A DNA stretch of 47,934 nucleotides. Source: Allobosea sp. 12-68-7 (lineage in GTDB: Bacteria; Pseudomonadota; Alphaproteobacteria; Rhizobiales; Beijerinckiaceae). The notes beneath the pieces were generated by a model, which worked only from the letters and a program-made list of their open reading frames with translations, had not been told where the DNA came from and did not search any database. The stretch is from NCBI GenBank assembly GCA_002279705.1, contig NCCO01000005.1:7424-55357 (forward strand), in the 5' to 3' direction. Both the position numbers and the translations under genes were made by a program. Shown piece after piece: positions 7,502 to 16,899 of the stretch. Numbering within the stretch: position 1 is the first letter of the stretch; each line of letters begins with the position of its first letter.

Positions 7502-8490
7502 GGCGCCCCCTGCAGGTCGACCGGCGTGCCCAGGCCGCGGGCCAGCGCCTTCGTCACGAGGGCGTCTGCCAGCAGCACGTCCTGCAGCGGCAGGCCCATC
7601 GATTTGAAGACCGTCACGTCGGCGCCGGGGCTGAACGGCAGCGCGCGCTCCGGCAGCGCGCCGATCTCGCCGCGGATGCGGGCGGGGTCGAGCGCCCCCG
7701 AGGCCTGCGCCCGGACGAGATCGCCCGCCTTGGCGAAGGAATCCGCGCGGGCATCGAGATAGATGTCGGCCCGGCGGATCAAATCGTCATCGGCCTCGCG
7801 CGCACCGGGCCGATTGGCGCCCCCGAGCACGATGCAGGCGCCGGGGCGGGCGACCTTGCCGGGGAAGACGGGCTCCTGCGAGGTCGTGACGGTGACGACG
7901 ATCTCGCTTGCGGCGACCGCCTCGGCCGGCGCCGCGGCGGTGACCAGCTCGACGTTGGCCAAGGCGGGCTCGCCGGCCAGGGTCGCGGCGAGGGCCGCCA
8001 GGCGCTGCGGCGAACGGCCCACCAGATAGAGCCGTGTCAGCGAGGGCCGCGCGATCTTCAGATAGAGTGCCGCCAGCGGGGCGCTGCGACCGGCGCCGAA
8101 GAGGGTCGCGGTGGCGGCGCCGGGTGCGGCGAGCCGCTCGATGCCGGCGGCGAAACCCGCCGCGGTGCGATGCTCGTTGAAGAGACCAGCGGAGATCAGT
8201 GCCCGGGGCTCTGCCCGACTCCAGTCCCACAGCGTGAGCAGGCTCGCCCAGTGGCGCGGAGTATCGGGACCGGCCGGATAGGCATGGACGTTGCTCTTGA
8301 TCGTCAGCGTCTGCGGCCCGGCGCTGCCGGTGAGCAGCAGGCAGCCGCGCCGGGGATCGTCCGCCCTCAGGTCGCCGCGCAGCGCTTCGCCGTGGCCCGT
8401 TGCCGTCAGCCGGAAGGCCTCCGCCGCCAGCGCGACCGCTTCTGCAGGGTCGACGAGGGCACGGATGTCGGCCTCGCTCAGCACGATCAT
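7498..8490 (-). CDS. Ornithine cyclodeaminase / mu-crystallin family protein
   Basis: This NAD(P)-dependent Rossmann-fold protein has 330 residues. The nucleotide-binding segment reads LFGAGRSAPLAALY and the family motif around the substrate arginine reads FNEHRTAAGFAA. The family includes ornithine cyclodeaminase, alanine dehydrogenase, ketimine reductases and N-(carboxyethyl)ornithine-type synthases, so activity cannot be assigned from motifs alone. It is coupled (ATGA overlap) to the amidohydrolase downstream and follows the binding protein by 134 bases. In this setting it could act on an amino or imino acid released by ring opening of the imported compound; that is inference. Length is normal for the family and no residue looks broken. 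Confidence 0.8.
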   Translation of the reverse strand: MIVLSEADIRALVDPAEAVALAAEAFRLTATGHGEALRGDLRADDPRRGCLLLTGSAGPQTLTIKSNVHAYPAGPDTPRHWASLLTLWDWSRAEPRALISAGLFNEHRTAAGFAAGIERLAAPGAATATLFGAGRSAPLAALYLKIARPSLTRLYLVGRSPQRLAALAATLAGEPALANVELVTAAAPAEAVAASEIVVTVTTSQEPVFPGKVARPGACIVLGGANRPGAREADDDLIRRADIYLDARADSFAKAGDLVRAQASGALDPARIRGEIGALPERALPFSPGADVTVFKSMGLPLQDVLLADALVTKALARGLGTPVDLQGAP

Positions 8491-8624
8491 GTCGAGCTCA
8501 TCGGTTCGCGGGGCTGCCGTGAGGGGCGCAGGAGCCGGGCGTGCTCGCGGCGCGCCCGGCCCGGCGTCGGATGATCGCCCAATGGGCGTTCCCTTCAGCT
8601 GGTGCTCGCTCAGTACGTGCCAGC

Positions 8625-9668
8625 TCAGCTCTTGGGCGCCGGCATCTTGCGCTCGGCCTGCGGCGGCAGGAAGGAGCGGTTGAAGACCTCCTCGACCTTC
8701 GGCGTGCTCTTCAACCCGAAGGCCTCGCCGATCTGGGCGATCGCTTTGGTCATGCGCGCATCCGAGACGTCGCCGGCGCCGAGCTTTTCGGTTTCGGGGG
8801 TCAGCATATGGGCCTTGTAGGTGAACTCGATGCGCTTGGCCTCGATCTCGGCGTTCACCGTGGGCTCGACGCGGTTCATCACCTTGCCGCCCTCGGCCGG
8901 GTTGACGGCGAGTTCGAGCATCGCCTTGTTGATCGCCCGAACCAGGCCGGCGACGGCCTTGGGGTTCTCCTTGATCAGCTTTTGCGAGACCATCACGCCG
9001 TTGGAATAGGATTCGATGCCGTGGTCGGAATACATGATGAACTTGTAGTCCTTGTCGGGGTTCAGCTTCATCCCGATCAGGTTCATGTAGGAGGTCACGG
9101 TGAAGACGAAGCCGCCGTCGACCTGGCCCTGGACCATCATCATCTCCTGGACGGAGGGGGTGATGTTGACGATCTCGATCTTGCTGGCGTCAATGCCGTT
9201 GAGCTTGGCGAAGATCGGGAACAGGCGGTGCGTCGCGGAGCCCGCCGGCGAAGTCAGCTTGCGGCCTTCGAGGTCCTTCAGCGTCTTGATCGGCCCATCC
9301 GCCTTGTGGATGATCGCGAAGGGCGCCTTGTTGTAGATCATGTAGACCATCACCGGCTGCTCGCCGGGCTTGTTCACGGCCTGCTGGATGATCGCGTTCA
9401 TGTCGCCGAAGCCGGCGTCATAGGCGCCGCCCATGATGCGGGTCACGGTCGCGGCCGAGCCATCGCCCTGGTCGATCGTGACGTCGAGCCCCTCGGCGGC
9501 GAAATAGCCCTTCTCCTTGGCGTAGAAGTACCAGGAGTGGACGCCCTGATACTTCCAGTCGAGCGTGAAGCGGATCTTCGTGGGCGCCTGCGCGAGGGCC
9601 GGTGAGGCGAGACCGACCAGCGCGCCGAAGGCGGCTGCGAGCGAGGCTTTGAGAAACTGGCGGCGCAT
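8625..9668 (-). CDS. ABC transporter substrate-binding protein, NMT1/THI5-like
   Basis: This periplasmic binding protein has 347 residues. The N-terminus [20 protein letters not shown] is a twin-arginine-like signal followed by a hydrophobic core and an ALAQA cleavage site. The mature part has the NMT1/THI5 hallmarks ([32 protein letters not shown]), as in binding proteins for pyrimidine precursors, riboflavin, nitrate or sulfonates. No permease or ATPase gene accompanies it, so it must dock on a transporter encoded elsewhere or be a survivor of a reduced locus. Its position ahead of two amidohydrolases suggests a heterocyclic ureide or nucleobase-like ligand. Confidence 0.83.
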   Translation of the reverse strand: MRRQFLKASLAAAFGALVGLASPALAQAPTKIRFTLDWKYQGVHSWYFYAKEKGYFAAEGLDVTIDQGDGSAATVTRIMGGAYDAGFGDMNAIIQQAVNKPGEQPVMVYMIYNKAPFAIIHKADGPIKTLKDLEGRKLTSPAGSATHRLFPIFAKLNGIDASKIEIVNITPSVQEMMMVQGQVDGGFVFTVTSYMNLIGMKLNPDKDYKFIMYSDHGIESYSNGVMVSQKLIKENPKAVAGLVRAINKAMLELAVNPAEGGKVMNRVEPTVNAEIEAKRIEFTYKAHMLTPETEKLGAGDVSDARMTKAIAQIGEAFGLKSTPKVEEVFNRSFLPPQAERKMPAPKS

Positions 9669-9903
9669 GGCGACTCCTTCGGGGGTTGACGCGGGCTGCC
9701 CGGGCGGCGATGCGGCCGCGGTCGATCACGACCGGCATGGCGCGCGCCGCCAGGTGACGTCACGCTAGGCGGAAGTGACCGTTGCCGTCTTGTGCTGAGT
9801 TCTTGCCGCGACGGTGCAAAAAATGCACCGGTCGATCAGGGGGGCCTCGGGGGCGGGCCAGCCGGTGGGCCATCGCGACGATGGAGTCATGGCCGGGCGG
9901 CCA

Positions 9904-10623
9904 TCAAGGGGCGGGCGGTTGCGGGCCCGCGGCGGGACGCCTGAGATGGTGCAGGCGCATCGGCTGGCGCAGCCGGTAGCCGCCCTTCACATATTCGGCC
10001 AGCGTGAAGAAGCGCTTCATCACCCGCTCTCGCTCTTCGAGGGCCTTGTCGCGCCGCGACGGGTCGAGGGCGACGATGTGGTCGATGAAGTCGGCGACGG
10101 TGGTGTAGGCTTCGATGCGGTCATATTCGCTCGTCGCGACCAGGAGCAGCCGTCCTTCCTTGATCGCCGCCGCGATGGCGTCCTGCGCCTCGGCCCGGAT
10201 CTGCGTCTTGTCCTCGATCGGGCGCATCGAATTGAAGAACGTGCCTTCCGACAGCGGTTCGACCACGATGATGTCGCTGCCCGGCTCGACGATCCGCGCA
10301 GCCTCTGCCAGCGCGGTCGCCATGCCGGCTACGGGGATATGGTGCAGGCTGTCGACGAAGAGCGCGGCATTGACGGCCCCGTCGGTGAAGGGCAGGCGTT
10401 CGGCATGGGCCTGGCGCAGGATCGCGGACGGGGCCGTGCGGCGCGCCTCGGCAAGGGCTTCGGCATCCGGATCGATGCCGGCGACGCGAGCCCCCGCCTC
10501 GGCGAGCCCCGCCAGCAGAACGCCGCGCCCGCAGCCGATCTCGACGATCCGGCGCTGCTCCAGCGGCGCGAGCATCGCCTTGATCACCCTGAGCGTGTCG
10601 TCGACGGGGCGTTTGGTCATCAT
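9904..10623 (-). CDS. Class I SAM-dependent methyltransferase
   Basis: This 239-residue protein carries a standard Rossmann methyltransferase core: motif I VEIGCGRGVLLAGLAEAG, the acidic ribose-binding residue in AGIDPDAEAL, and the motif II/III region with DSLHHIPV, as in the UbiE/Methyltransf_11 group. The C-terminus has a short basic, Pro-rich tail (RRPAAGPQPPAP). Small metabolites such as quinones, lipids or natural products are typical substrates; none can be chosen here. It lies alone, 55 bases downstream of the DUF429/dehydratase gene on the same strand, and could be co-transcribed with it. Confidence 0.8.
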   Translation of the reverse strand: MMTKRPVDDTLRVIKAMLAPLEQRRIVEIGCGRGVLLAGLAEAGARVAGIDPDAEALAEARRTAPSAILRQAHAERLPFTDGAVNAALFVDSLHHIPVAGMATALAEAARIVEPGSDIIVVEPLSEGTFFNSMRPIEDKTQIRAEAQDAIAAAIKEGRLLLVATSEYDRIEAYTTVADFIDHIVALDPSRRDKALEERERVMKRFFTLAEYVKGGYRLRQPMRLHHLRRPAAGPQPPAP

Positions 10624-10678
10624 CGCAGTCTAACCCTTGGTCAGCGCTCCTGCGCAACCACTCTGCCGCCGTCCCGTT

Positions 10679-12385
10679 TCAGCCCACCCGCGCGGCGAGT
10701 TTGCCGAGATCGACATTCGCGCCGCAGACGAGGACACCGAGCCGCTCGCCCGGTGTCGGCCGGTAGGCCCCGCAAAGCAGCGCACCCAACGCGGCCGCGC
10801 CGCCGGGCTCGACCGCCAGGCGCAGATCGCGCCAGAGCGTCACCTGCGCCCCGGTGATGGCCTCGTCGGGGACCAGCACGACATGGTCGACCGTGTCCTG
10901 GCAGACGGCGTGCACGAGCGGGCCGACATTGCGGGCGCCGAGCGAATCGGCGGCGATCGAGGCGACATCGACCTGCACCGGCCCGCCCGCCTCGAGGGCG
11001 GCCTGGAGCGCGCGCGAACCGGCCGGCTCGACGCCGACGACCTTGACCTTGGCGCCTGCGAACCAGGCGGCGATGCCGGAGATCAGCCCGCCGCCGCCGA
11101 CAGCGACGAGGACGGTGTCGAGATCGGGTTCCTGCTCCTGCCATTCGCGGCCGAGCGTTCCCTGTCCAGCGATGGTCTCCTTTGCCGCGAAGGGGTGGAT
11201 CTTGAGGGCGCCGGTCTCGGCCACGAAGCGGTCGCAGGCGGCTTGCGCGTCGTCATACTGCGCGCCGCCGATCACGACCTCGGCGCCGAAGCGACGGATC
11301 GCCTCGATCTTCGGCGGAGGCGAGATTTCGGGGACGAAGATCGTCGCCTTCACGCCGCGGGCACGGGCCGCATAGGCGACCGCCGCGCCATGGTTGCCGC
11401 CCGAGGCCGCAGCCACGCCGGCGGCGGGCAGGTCCAGCGAGAGCAGATTGTTGAAGGCCCCGCGAGTCTTGAAGGAGCCGGCATGCTGCAGGCATTCGAG
11501 CTTCAGCGAGATGTCGGCTTCAGAGCCGAAGGCCCCGGTGCCGAGCCGCATCACGGGGGTGACGCGGGCATGGCCGGCGATGCGCTGCGCGGCCGCCTCG
11601 ATCATCGGGCGCGGGACGGGGTTCTCGGTCATGGCGGTATCCTGTGGCGGCGGGCGATCGGGCCAATAGGTCCAGATCGCGACGGGTATGCCGTGGCTAT
11701 CGCGTCCCGGCGGCTCGGGGAAGGGGCGTCCGCGCCCGGCGGCGATGTGCCGGGCGACGACCAGGGCGGCGAGCGCATCCAGGGCATCGTCGGCGCCCGC
11801 GCCTCTCGGCGGGCGGGCATGGACGGTCTCCCGCGGCAGTCCCTGGGCGATCAGGAGGGCGCGCCGCTCGGCCATGCCGGCGTCGTTGATGCGGCCCTTG
11901 ATCTTCTTGGGGTGGGCGAGGGGGCCGCCGCGCATGGTGGCGAAGGCGAGTTCGGGGTGGACCTCGCGGATGCGCTCGCGCAGGCCCGTCTCGGCCCGCA
12001 GAAGCGCGTCGATCTCGCGGATGCGCGGGAAGAGGTGGAAGCCCTGCTTCGACACCTTGCGCGGCGGCTGCGAGGTGGCCAGCGCCTGCCGGCAGGCCTC
12101 ACCGTAATCGTCGGATTCGACGGCCGCCCGCGACGGGATCGAGAAGACGGAGGATTGGCGCTGACCGAGCCAGGGGCGTACCAGTTGCTCGGGGCCACGA
12201 CCGGAGCCCTCGATCCGGTCGGGCAGGCCGATCGGCATGTCGACCGCGATCAGGGCGGGCGGCGTCGCCAGCAGGTCGCCGAAACGGGAGACGACCCGCA
12301 GCGTCGGGGCCGTCCCGGCGGCGAGGTCGAGGCAGGCGGCGACCCATCCGGCCTTGCAGCCGTCGACACCTGCAATCCAGCCCAT
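10679..12385 (-). CDS. DUF429 domain fused in frame to a threonine/serine dehydratase-like PLP enzyme
   Basis: A single uninterrupted frame of 568 residues holds two full-length domains. Residues 1-241 are a DUF429 protein (GVDGCKAGWVAA, DMPIGLPD, GADDALDALAALV), a family with an RNase-H-like fold of unknown role, ending at its natural C-terminus near IWTYW. Residues 252-568 are a fold-type II PLP enzyme of the threonine dehydratase/serine racemase group. It has the Schiff-base lysine in GSFKTRGAFNN, ASGGNHG, the phosphate-binding VGGGGLISGI and a C-terminal VCGANVD. The linker is only about ten residues. An internal ATG at 11632 with an AGGA ribosome binding site could also give the second domain alone, so one fusion protein or two products from one frame are both possible. 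Confidence 0.8.
   Translation of the reverse strand: MGWIAGVDGCKAGWVAACLDLAAGTAPTLRVVSRFGDLLATPPALIAVDMPIGLPDRIEGSGRGPEQLVRPWLGQRQSSVFSIPSRAAVESDDYGEACRQALATSQPPRKVSKQGFHLFPRIREIDALLRAETGLRERIREVHPELAFATMRGGPLAHPKKIKGRINDAGMAERRALLIAQGLPRETVHARPPRGAGADDALDALAALVVARHIAAGRGRPFPEPPGRDSHGIPVAIWTYWPDRPPPQDTAMTENPVPRPMIEAAAQRIAGHARVTPVMRLGTGAFGSEADISLKLECLQHAGSFKTRGAFNNLLSLDLPAAGVAAASGGNHGAAVAYAARARGVKATIFVPEISPPPKIEAIRRFGAEVVIGGAQYDDAQAACDRFVAETGALKIHPFAAKETIAGQGTLGREWQEQEPDLDTVLVAVGGGGLISGIAAWFAGAKVKVVGVEPAGSRALQAALEAGGPVQVDVASIAADSLGARNVGPLVHAVCQDTVDHVVLVPDEAITGAQVTLWRDLRLAVEPGGAAALGALLCGAYRPTPGERLGVLVCGANVDLGKLAARVG
11630..11645 (-). promoter_or_regulatory. Internal ribosome binding site and start for the dehydratase domain
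   Basis: On the minus strand AGGA stands about 7 bases before an in-frame ATG (11632) that begins MTENPVPRPMIEAAAQRI, the normal N-terminus of serine/threonine dehydratase-like proteins. There is no stop between this site and the DUF429 frame. The site could give independent translation of the PLP enzyme in addition to, or instead of, the fusion. Confidence 0.45.
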
Positions 12386-12498
12386 CGTCCTGCCTCCCTC
12401 ATTCGACCTTCGCAGAACTGCCGTTGTCCGCGCGCAGCGTCTAGTGTGCGCTGCAACGACGTGTCCGGAGGTCGCCCGCGAGGCGCCAGGAGAGAACG

Positions 12499-13294
12499 AT
12501 GCCGACGATCCGCCCCCGCCGCAGCGTGCTCTACATGCCCGGCTCGAACGCCCGCGCCCTGGAGAAGGCCCGCGAGATCGCCGCGGACGCGCTGATCCTG
12601 GACCTCGAGGACGCGGTCGCGCCCGAGGCCAAGGCGGCGGCCCGCGAGCAGGTCTGCGCGGCGGTCAAGGCCGGCGGCTATGGCCGACGCGAACTGGTGA
12701 TCCGGACCAACGGTGTCGACACGCCCTGGTTCGGCGCGGATCTCGCGGCGGCCGTCGCGGCCGATCCGGATGCGATCCTGATCCCGAAGGTCTCGACGCC
12801 GGAGACGCTGCAGCAGATCGACGCGACGCTGGACCGGCTGAAGGCTCAGCCGGGCCTTCGGGTCTGGGCGATGATCGAGACGCCGCTCGCCATCCTCCAA
12901 GCCGAGACCATCGCGCGGGCGGCCCGCGATCCCGGCAGCCGCCTCGCCTGCTTCGTGCTGGGAACCAACGACCTCGCCAAGGAGACGCGGGCCCGCTTCG
13001 TGCCCGGCCGGGCGCCGATGCTGCCCTGGCTGACCAGCGCGATCCTCGCCGCTCGCGCGCATGGGCTCGACATCCTGCAAGACGCTGATCCACCCGGCGC
13101 AGGTTGCGACCGCCAATGCCGCCTTCGCTCCCGATGAAGCCGAACTCGCCCAGGCGAAGGCGATCATCGCCGCCTTCGCGCTGCCGGAAAATCAGGGCAA
13201 GGGCGCGATCCAGCTCGGCGGGCGCATGATCGAGCTGCTGCATGCCGAGATGGCGAAGCGGGTCGTGGCGCTGAGTGAGGCGATCGGGGGCTAG
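12499..13294 (+). pseudogene. CoA ester lyase, CitE/HpcH type, broken by an internal deletion
   Basis: The start is normal: a GGAGAG ribosome binding site precedes ATG 12499, and RPRRSVLYMPGSNARALEKA and LILDLEDAV are typical of CitE-like lyases, which cleave (3S)-citramalyl-CoA, malyl-CoA or related thioesters. Frame 1 is good as far as AHGLDIL (13077). One base later the sequence jumps to KTLIHPAQVATANAAFAPDE in frame 2 and continues to a natural C-terminus at 13294. The family's DGVYND-containing segment of about 27 residues between these points is missing, so roughly 80 bases (3n-1) have been lost. The deleted piece carries conserved residues of the C-terminal part of the barrel, so the product should be inactive. 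A local assembly error is the alternative. Confidence 0.75.
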
Positions 13295-13321
13295 TCCCAC
13301 CGTCGCGCCAGGAGAAAGCGT

Positions 13322-13858
13322 TCAGGCCTTCGCGGCCTTGGCGCGCTCCATCGCCTCGACGATGAGCTGCTTGGCCTTGGTGGCGTCGCCCCAGCCGGTC
13401 AGCTTGACCCATTTGCCGGGCTCGAGATCCTTGTAGTGCTCGAAGAAGTGCTGGATCTGGTCGAGGGTGATCTTCGGCAGGTCGGTGTAGTTGTGGACGT
13501 TCTCATAGCGCTTGGTCAGCTTGGGGACCGGCACGGCGATGATCTTCTCGTCGCCGCCGCCCTCGTCCTCCATCATCATCACGCCGATCGGGCGCACCGC
13601 GATGTAGGAGCCCGGAATCAGCGGGCGGGTGTTGGCGACGAGCACGTCGCAGGGGTCGCCATCCTCCGACAGGGTGTGCGGAATGAAGCCGTAATTCCCC
13701 GGATAACGCATCGGGGTGTAGAGGAAGCGGTCGACGAAGAGCGTGCCGGCCTCCTTGTCCATCTCGTACTTGATCGGCTCGCCGCCGATGGCCACCTCGA
13801 TGACCACATTGACTTCGTCGGGAGGGTTCTTGCCGATGGAGATGGCGTCGAGGCGCAT
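13322..13858 (-). CDS. ppa: Inorganic pyrophosphatase (family I)
   Basis: This 178-residue soluble enzyme hydrolyses pyrophosphate to two phosphates and so drives biosynthetic reactions. Family I signatures are present: [30 protein letters not shown] and the Asp-rich Mg-binding signature DGDPCDVLV, with KWVKLTGW near the end. The length matches bacterial hexameric enzymes. The frame is open far upstream, but the ATG at 13858 ([10 protein letters not shown]) is the natural family start. It is transcribed divergently from the phosphatase gene at 14036; the 177-base gap should hold both promoters. Confidence 0.95.
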   Translation of the reverse strand: MRLDAISIGKNPPDEVNVVIEVAIGGEPIKYEMDKEAGTLFVDRFLYTPMRYPGNYGFIPHTLSEDGDPCDVLVANTRPLIPGSYIAVRPIGVMMMEDEGGGDEKIIAVPVPKLTKRYENVHNYTDLPKITLDQIQHFFEHYKDLEPGKWVKLTGWGDATKAKQLIVEAMERAKAAKA

Positions 13859-14035
13859 GGAGTGGAAACCTGTCAGGATGGGAAACGCCGGTCTTATGAG
13901 GGTTCGCGCGGCAAACGCCAAGCCCGACCTTGGCCTTAGCGACCGCCGCGGCGATTTGCGCAAGGGGCCCTCCACTGCTATCGGGCGCGACATGACACGC
14001 CATCCGAGCCGCCGCTCGCCGCGCAGGGCGGGCCC

Positions 14036-14758
14036 ATGCTGAGCCGCCTGCGCCCGGACGAGGAGCGCTATGCCAGGCGCATGGCGCGGATCGCCCGCTG
14101 GGACCGCCCGATCGAGAGCCGGGGGCAGCGCCTGCGTGCCTGGGCGAACATGCTGCTGGTCGACCATGGCATTTTCCGCCTCGCCTATCTCAACGCGCAT
14201 CGCGTGACGCCGCGACTGTGGCGGGCGGCGCAGCCCGCGCCGGGGCAGATCGCCTGGTTCGCGAGCCAGGGCGTGAAGACCATCGTCAATCTGCGCGGCG
14301 GGCGCGAGCATGGCTCCTGGCCGCTGCAACGGGAGGCCTGCGAGCGCCACGGCATCACGCTGGTCGATTTCGTGCTGCGCTCGCGCGGCGCGCCGGATCG
14401 CGAGACCATCCTCGGTGCGGACGAATTCTTCGCCTTGCTGCAGGAACCGGCGCTCGTCCACTGCAAGTCGGGCGCGGACCGGGCCGGCTTCTTCTCGGCG
14501 CTCTATCTCCTGATCCATGAAGGGCGTCCGCTGGACGAGGCGACGCGGCAGCTGTCGCTGCGCTACGGTCATTTCCGCTTCGCCAAGACGGGCATCCTCG
14601 ACGCCTTCTTCGACGCCTACCGCGTCGAGGGCGAGGCGAAGGGCCTCGCCTTCCTGGACTGGGTCCGGGACGTCTACGATCCGGCGCGGCTGGAGAGCGG
14701 CTTCAAGCCGGGATTGCTGTCGTCCCTGCTGGCGGACCGGCTGATGCGACGCGAGTAG
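14036..14758 (+). CDS. Dual-specificity/tyrosine phosphatase family protein
   Basis: This 240-residue protein has the Cys-based phosphatase signature [10 protein letters not shown] (catalytic C143, phosphate-binding R149). It follows VNLRGG, an upstream motif typical of bacterial proteins of the DSP/PTP-like (Siw14/NAD-kinase-associated) group. The general acid is probably an Asp in or just before [13 protein letters not shown]. These enzymes act on phosphotyrosine, inositol polyphosphates or other small phosphoesters; none can be chosen here. The gene faces the flippase-like gene, with the two stops 4 bases apart, so no separate terminator fits between them. Confidence 0.75.
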   Translation: MLSRLRPDEERYARRMARIARWDRPIESRGQRLRAWANMLLVDHGIFRLAYLNAHRVTPRLWRAAQPAPGQIAWFASQGVKTIVNLRGGREHGSWPLQREACERHGITLVDFVLRSRGAPDRETILGADEFFALLQEPALVHCKSGADRAGFFSALYLLIHEGRPLDEATRQLSLRYGHFRFAKTGILDAFFDAYRVEGEAKGLAFLDWVRDVYDPARLESGFKPGLLSSLLADRLMRRE

Positions 14759-14762
14759 CCGA

Positions 14763-16220
14763 TCACCCAGCCGCCGGCCGCGCGCCGGACGCGCTGTCCG
14801 GGACGGCCTCTCGCTCCTCGCCGCCGAGCCAGACGAGCAGGACATGCGTGAGGGCACGGGCGACCGAAATGAAGCCCACCGCATAGAGCAATTCGCGAGA
14901 GAGGTGTCCGAACCAGAGGATCGTCGCGACGATCGCGACCAGTGCGATCGCGTGGGACGCCAGTTGCCAGGCCGTGGTCCGCGCACTCGCGGCGATGTCG
15001 TGCAGCGGGTTGAACAGCGCGATGCCGGCATAGAACAGCGTCATCACGGCGATCACCTCGCCCAGGCCGGCCCATTTGCTGCCATCGAAGAGGCTGTCGA
15101 ACTGGTGCGCGCCGATGGCGATGGGCAGAAAGACGCCGATGGCCGCGGCGGCCAGGCCGAGCATGGCCCAGCGGACCCAGGACCGGCGCCCCGGCCCCGT
15201 CTGGGTGCGCAGCCCGTTCATCACCAGCGGGCCGGAGACGGTTCCGAACATTTGCGTCGGCATGTCGAGCAGGCGCATCGCCAGCGCCACTTGCGCGGCG
15301 AGCAGCGGGTTCTCGGCATAGGGCAGGGCCAGGAGCGGGGCCGTGGTGAAACCGAAGGAGAGCAGCGCCGAGGGCAGGAGGATGCGCGGCGCGTCGCTCC
15401 AGCGCGTGAGGCCCCAGGCCAGTCCGCGCAGTGACCAGAGGCGGGGATGCGCCAGCGTCAGGATGCTCCCACTGCGGCGGGCCAGGATGGAGAGCGCCGC
15501 CGCGCCATGTCCCAGCGCGTCGGCGAGGAACAGCGCCAGCGCCTTGGGTCCGAACACGCCGATCAGCACCAGCATCAGCAGCGGCTGGACGATGGCCTGG
15601 ACCAGATTGCTGTTGCCGATCGCCCGGAAGTCGCCCTCCGCCGTCGCCTCCGCCCAGAGCAGGCGCAGCACGATGCGGGCCGCCAGCGACAGGAAGAAGA
15701 TCAGCCCGATGGCGGGCGGTAGCCAGCCCATCTGGACGATCAGGAGCAGGGCGACCGCCGCCAGGCCTAGGAAGACGGCGCCGCTCGCCGAAGCGAGCCT
15801 GAAGGCGAGGGCGAGTTCGTAGCGCGCATTGCTGCGGAAAAAGACCGCCTCGAGCCGCATCAGCGCCGGGATCGAGAGGAAGGAGGCGGCTGCGCCGAAG
15901 ACCGCGAAGGCGGCAAAGATCGATGGCGGGCAGCAGTAGGCGGCAACGAGCAATCCCCAGACGGAGATCAGCCGCGCCTGGACGAAGCGCAGCCCGAGCA
16001 GCATCGCCGAGCCCAGGCTTTGCCGAATCGCGGGGGCGCGCCGGGCGACGAGGCGCCGCCCATGGGCGAACGACAGCCCCGAGCGATGGCGCGGGAAGCT
16101 GGCCCGTTCGAGGACGACGTGAGCGACCATGTCCATCCCCAAGGCTGGACCATCGGGCAGGCCGTGATCCCGCATGTCCTGGTCGCGGTCCGGCGAACCG
16201 GCGCCGGTGTCGACAGTCAC
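14763..16220 (-). CDS. Flippase-like polytopic membrane protein (polysaccharide biosynthesis/MOP type)
   Basis: This hydrophobic protein of up to 485 residues has roughly a dozen membrane segments starting near residue 70. The segment pattern, with Arg-rich cytoplasmic loops ([27 protein letters not shown]), is like oligosaccharide flippases of the MOP/Wzx superfamily, which move lipid-linked sugars across the inner membrane. No glycosyltransferase gene is nearby, so its partner pathway is not apparent. The first 40-70 residues are hydrophilic and poorly typical. Downstream in-frame Met codons (for example at residue 16, base 16175) may be the real start. Confidence 0.65.
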   Translation of the reverse strand: MTVDTGAGSPDRDQDMRDHGLPDGPALGMDMVAHVVLERASFPRHRSGLSFAHGRRLVARRAPAIRQSLGSAMLLGLRFVQARLISVWGLLVAAYCCPPSIFAAFAVFGAAASFLSIPALMRLEAVFFRSNARYELALAFRLASASGAVFLGLAAVALLLIVQMGWLPPAIGLIFFLSLAARIVLRLLWAEATAEGDFRAIGNSNLVQAIVQPLLMLVLIGVFGPKALALFLADALGHGAAALSILARRSGSILTLAHPRLWSLRGLAWGLTRWSDAPRILLPSALLSFGFTTAPLLALPYAENPLLAAQVALAMRLLDMPTQMFGTVSGPLVMNGLRTQTGPGRRSWVRWAMLGLAAAAIGVFLPIAIGAHQFDSLFDGSKWAGLGEVIAVMTLFYAGIALFNPLHDIAASARTTAWQLASHAIALVAIVATILWFGHLSRELLYAVGFISVARALTHVLLVWLGGEEREAVPDSASGARPAAG

Positions 16221-16355
16221 GATGGATCGGCCCTGGAGCGGGAAGGCTGAGCCGACATGGTTAACGCGCGGTGAAGATTCGCCATCTCAAACCAAAAATG
16301 GGCCTGCGCCCGGGAGGCGGGCACAGACCCCAGGAATTGGGCCATCGGATGGCGG

Positions 16356-16889
16356 TCAGATGAATTTCGTCTTCAGCGCCTCGAAGCGGTCGAGCTGGTC
16401 GGGCAGCAAGGCGCGCTGGGCGTCCCGCCGCACGAACACCTTGAACATCACCTCGCCCTCGCCATTGAAGAACTGCACCGAGCAGACGCGGCGGCTGGTG
16501 AGCTGGCGGTCGACGACATAGATCGCGGCGCAGTTGGACGCCTTGATGTGGCCGCCGATCGGGCTGTCGCCATGGATGTTGTAGTAGCCATGGCCGAAGG
16601 AGCCGACCGGCAGCGCGCCCTCGCATTCGAGCACGATGTCGGGGGTGTGGACGAGGAACATCACCGTCCCCCAGGTCGCGAGCTCCTGCCAGAGCGCCTC
16701 GAAGCGCTCGGGCGCGATCAGGACATGGCCCTCGGCGGGCATCAGCTCGAGCACGGCCCGCGTCGACAGGCCGGTTTCCCTGGCCACCGACTCGACCATG
16801 GCATCGGGCTTCTCCGCGAGCATCCGCCGCGCCCGGGCGAGAGGCTCCTCGGCCGCGGTGCCGGCTTCGATCGTCAGACTGTCCGCCAT
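16356..16889 (-). CDS. hutX: Heme utilization cytosolic carrier protein HutX
   Basis: This protein of 177 residues matches the HutX/HugX family. It has an N-terminal helical part (ARARRMLAEKPDAMVESVAR) and the core ATWGTVMFLVHTPDIVLECEG, followed by GHGYYNIHGDSPIGGHIKAS and the C-terminal FFNGEGEVMFKVFVRRDA. HutX binds heme in the cytoplasm and hands it to a heme-degrading enzyme, here probably the monooxygenase encoded 10 bases upstream. The ATG at 16889 (MADSLTIEAG) is chosen because longer in-frame extensions overlap that neighbour. The pair is divergent from hmuTUV, so it is expected to be induced by iron starvation. Confidence 0.88.
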   Translation of the reverse strand: MADSLTIEAGTAAEEPLARARRMLAEKPDAMVESVARETGLSTRAVLELMPAEGHVLIAPERFEALWQELATWGTVMFLVHTPDIVLECEGALPVGSFGHGYYNIHGDSPIGGHIKASNCAAIYVVDRQLTSRRVCSVQFFNGEGEVMFKVFVRRDAQRALLPDQLDRFEALKTKFI

Positions 16890-16899
16890 GAGAGCGCCT

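Noticed and set aside
10637-12595. Plus-strand open frame of 652 codons opposite the DUF429/dehydratase gene
   Set aside because: The translation is Arg/Asp/Gly-rich low-complexity sequence typical of the antisense of a high-GC gene; the minus strand carries two well-defined enzyme domains.
13859-15031. Long N-terminal extension of the pyrophosphatase frame
   Set aside because: The extension is antisense to the phosphatase gene at 14036-14758, and the family start is at 13858.
13322-16220. Functional link of pyrophosphatase, phosphatase and flippase genes as a polysaccharide locus
   Set aside because: They differ in strand and no glycosyltransferase or polymerase is nearby, so they are probably independent housekeeping or single genes.
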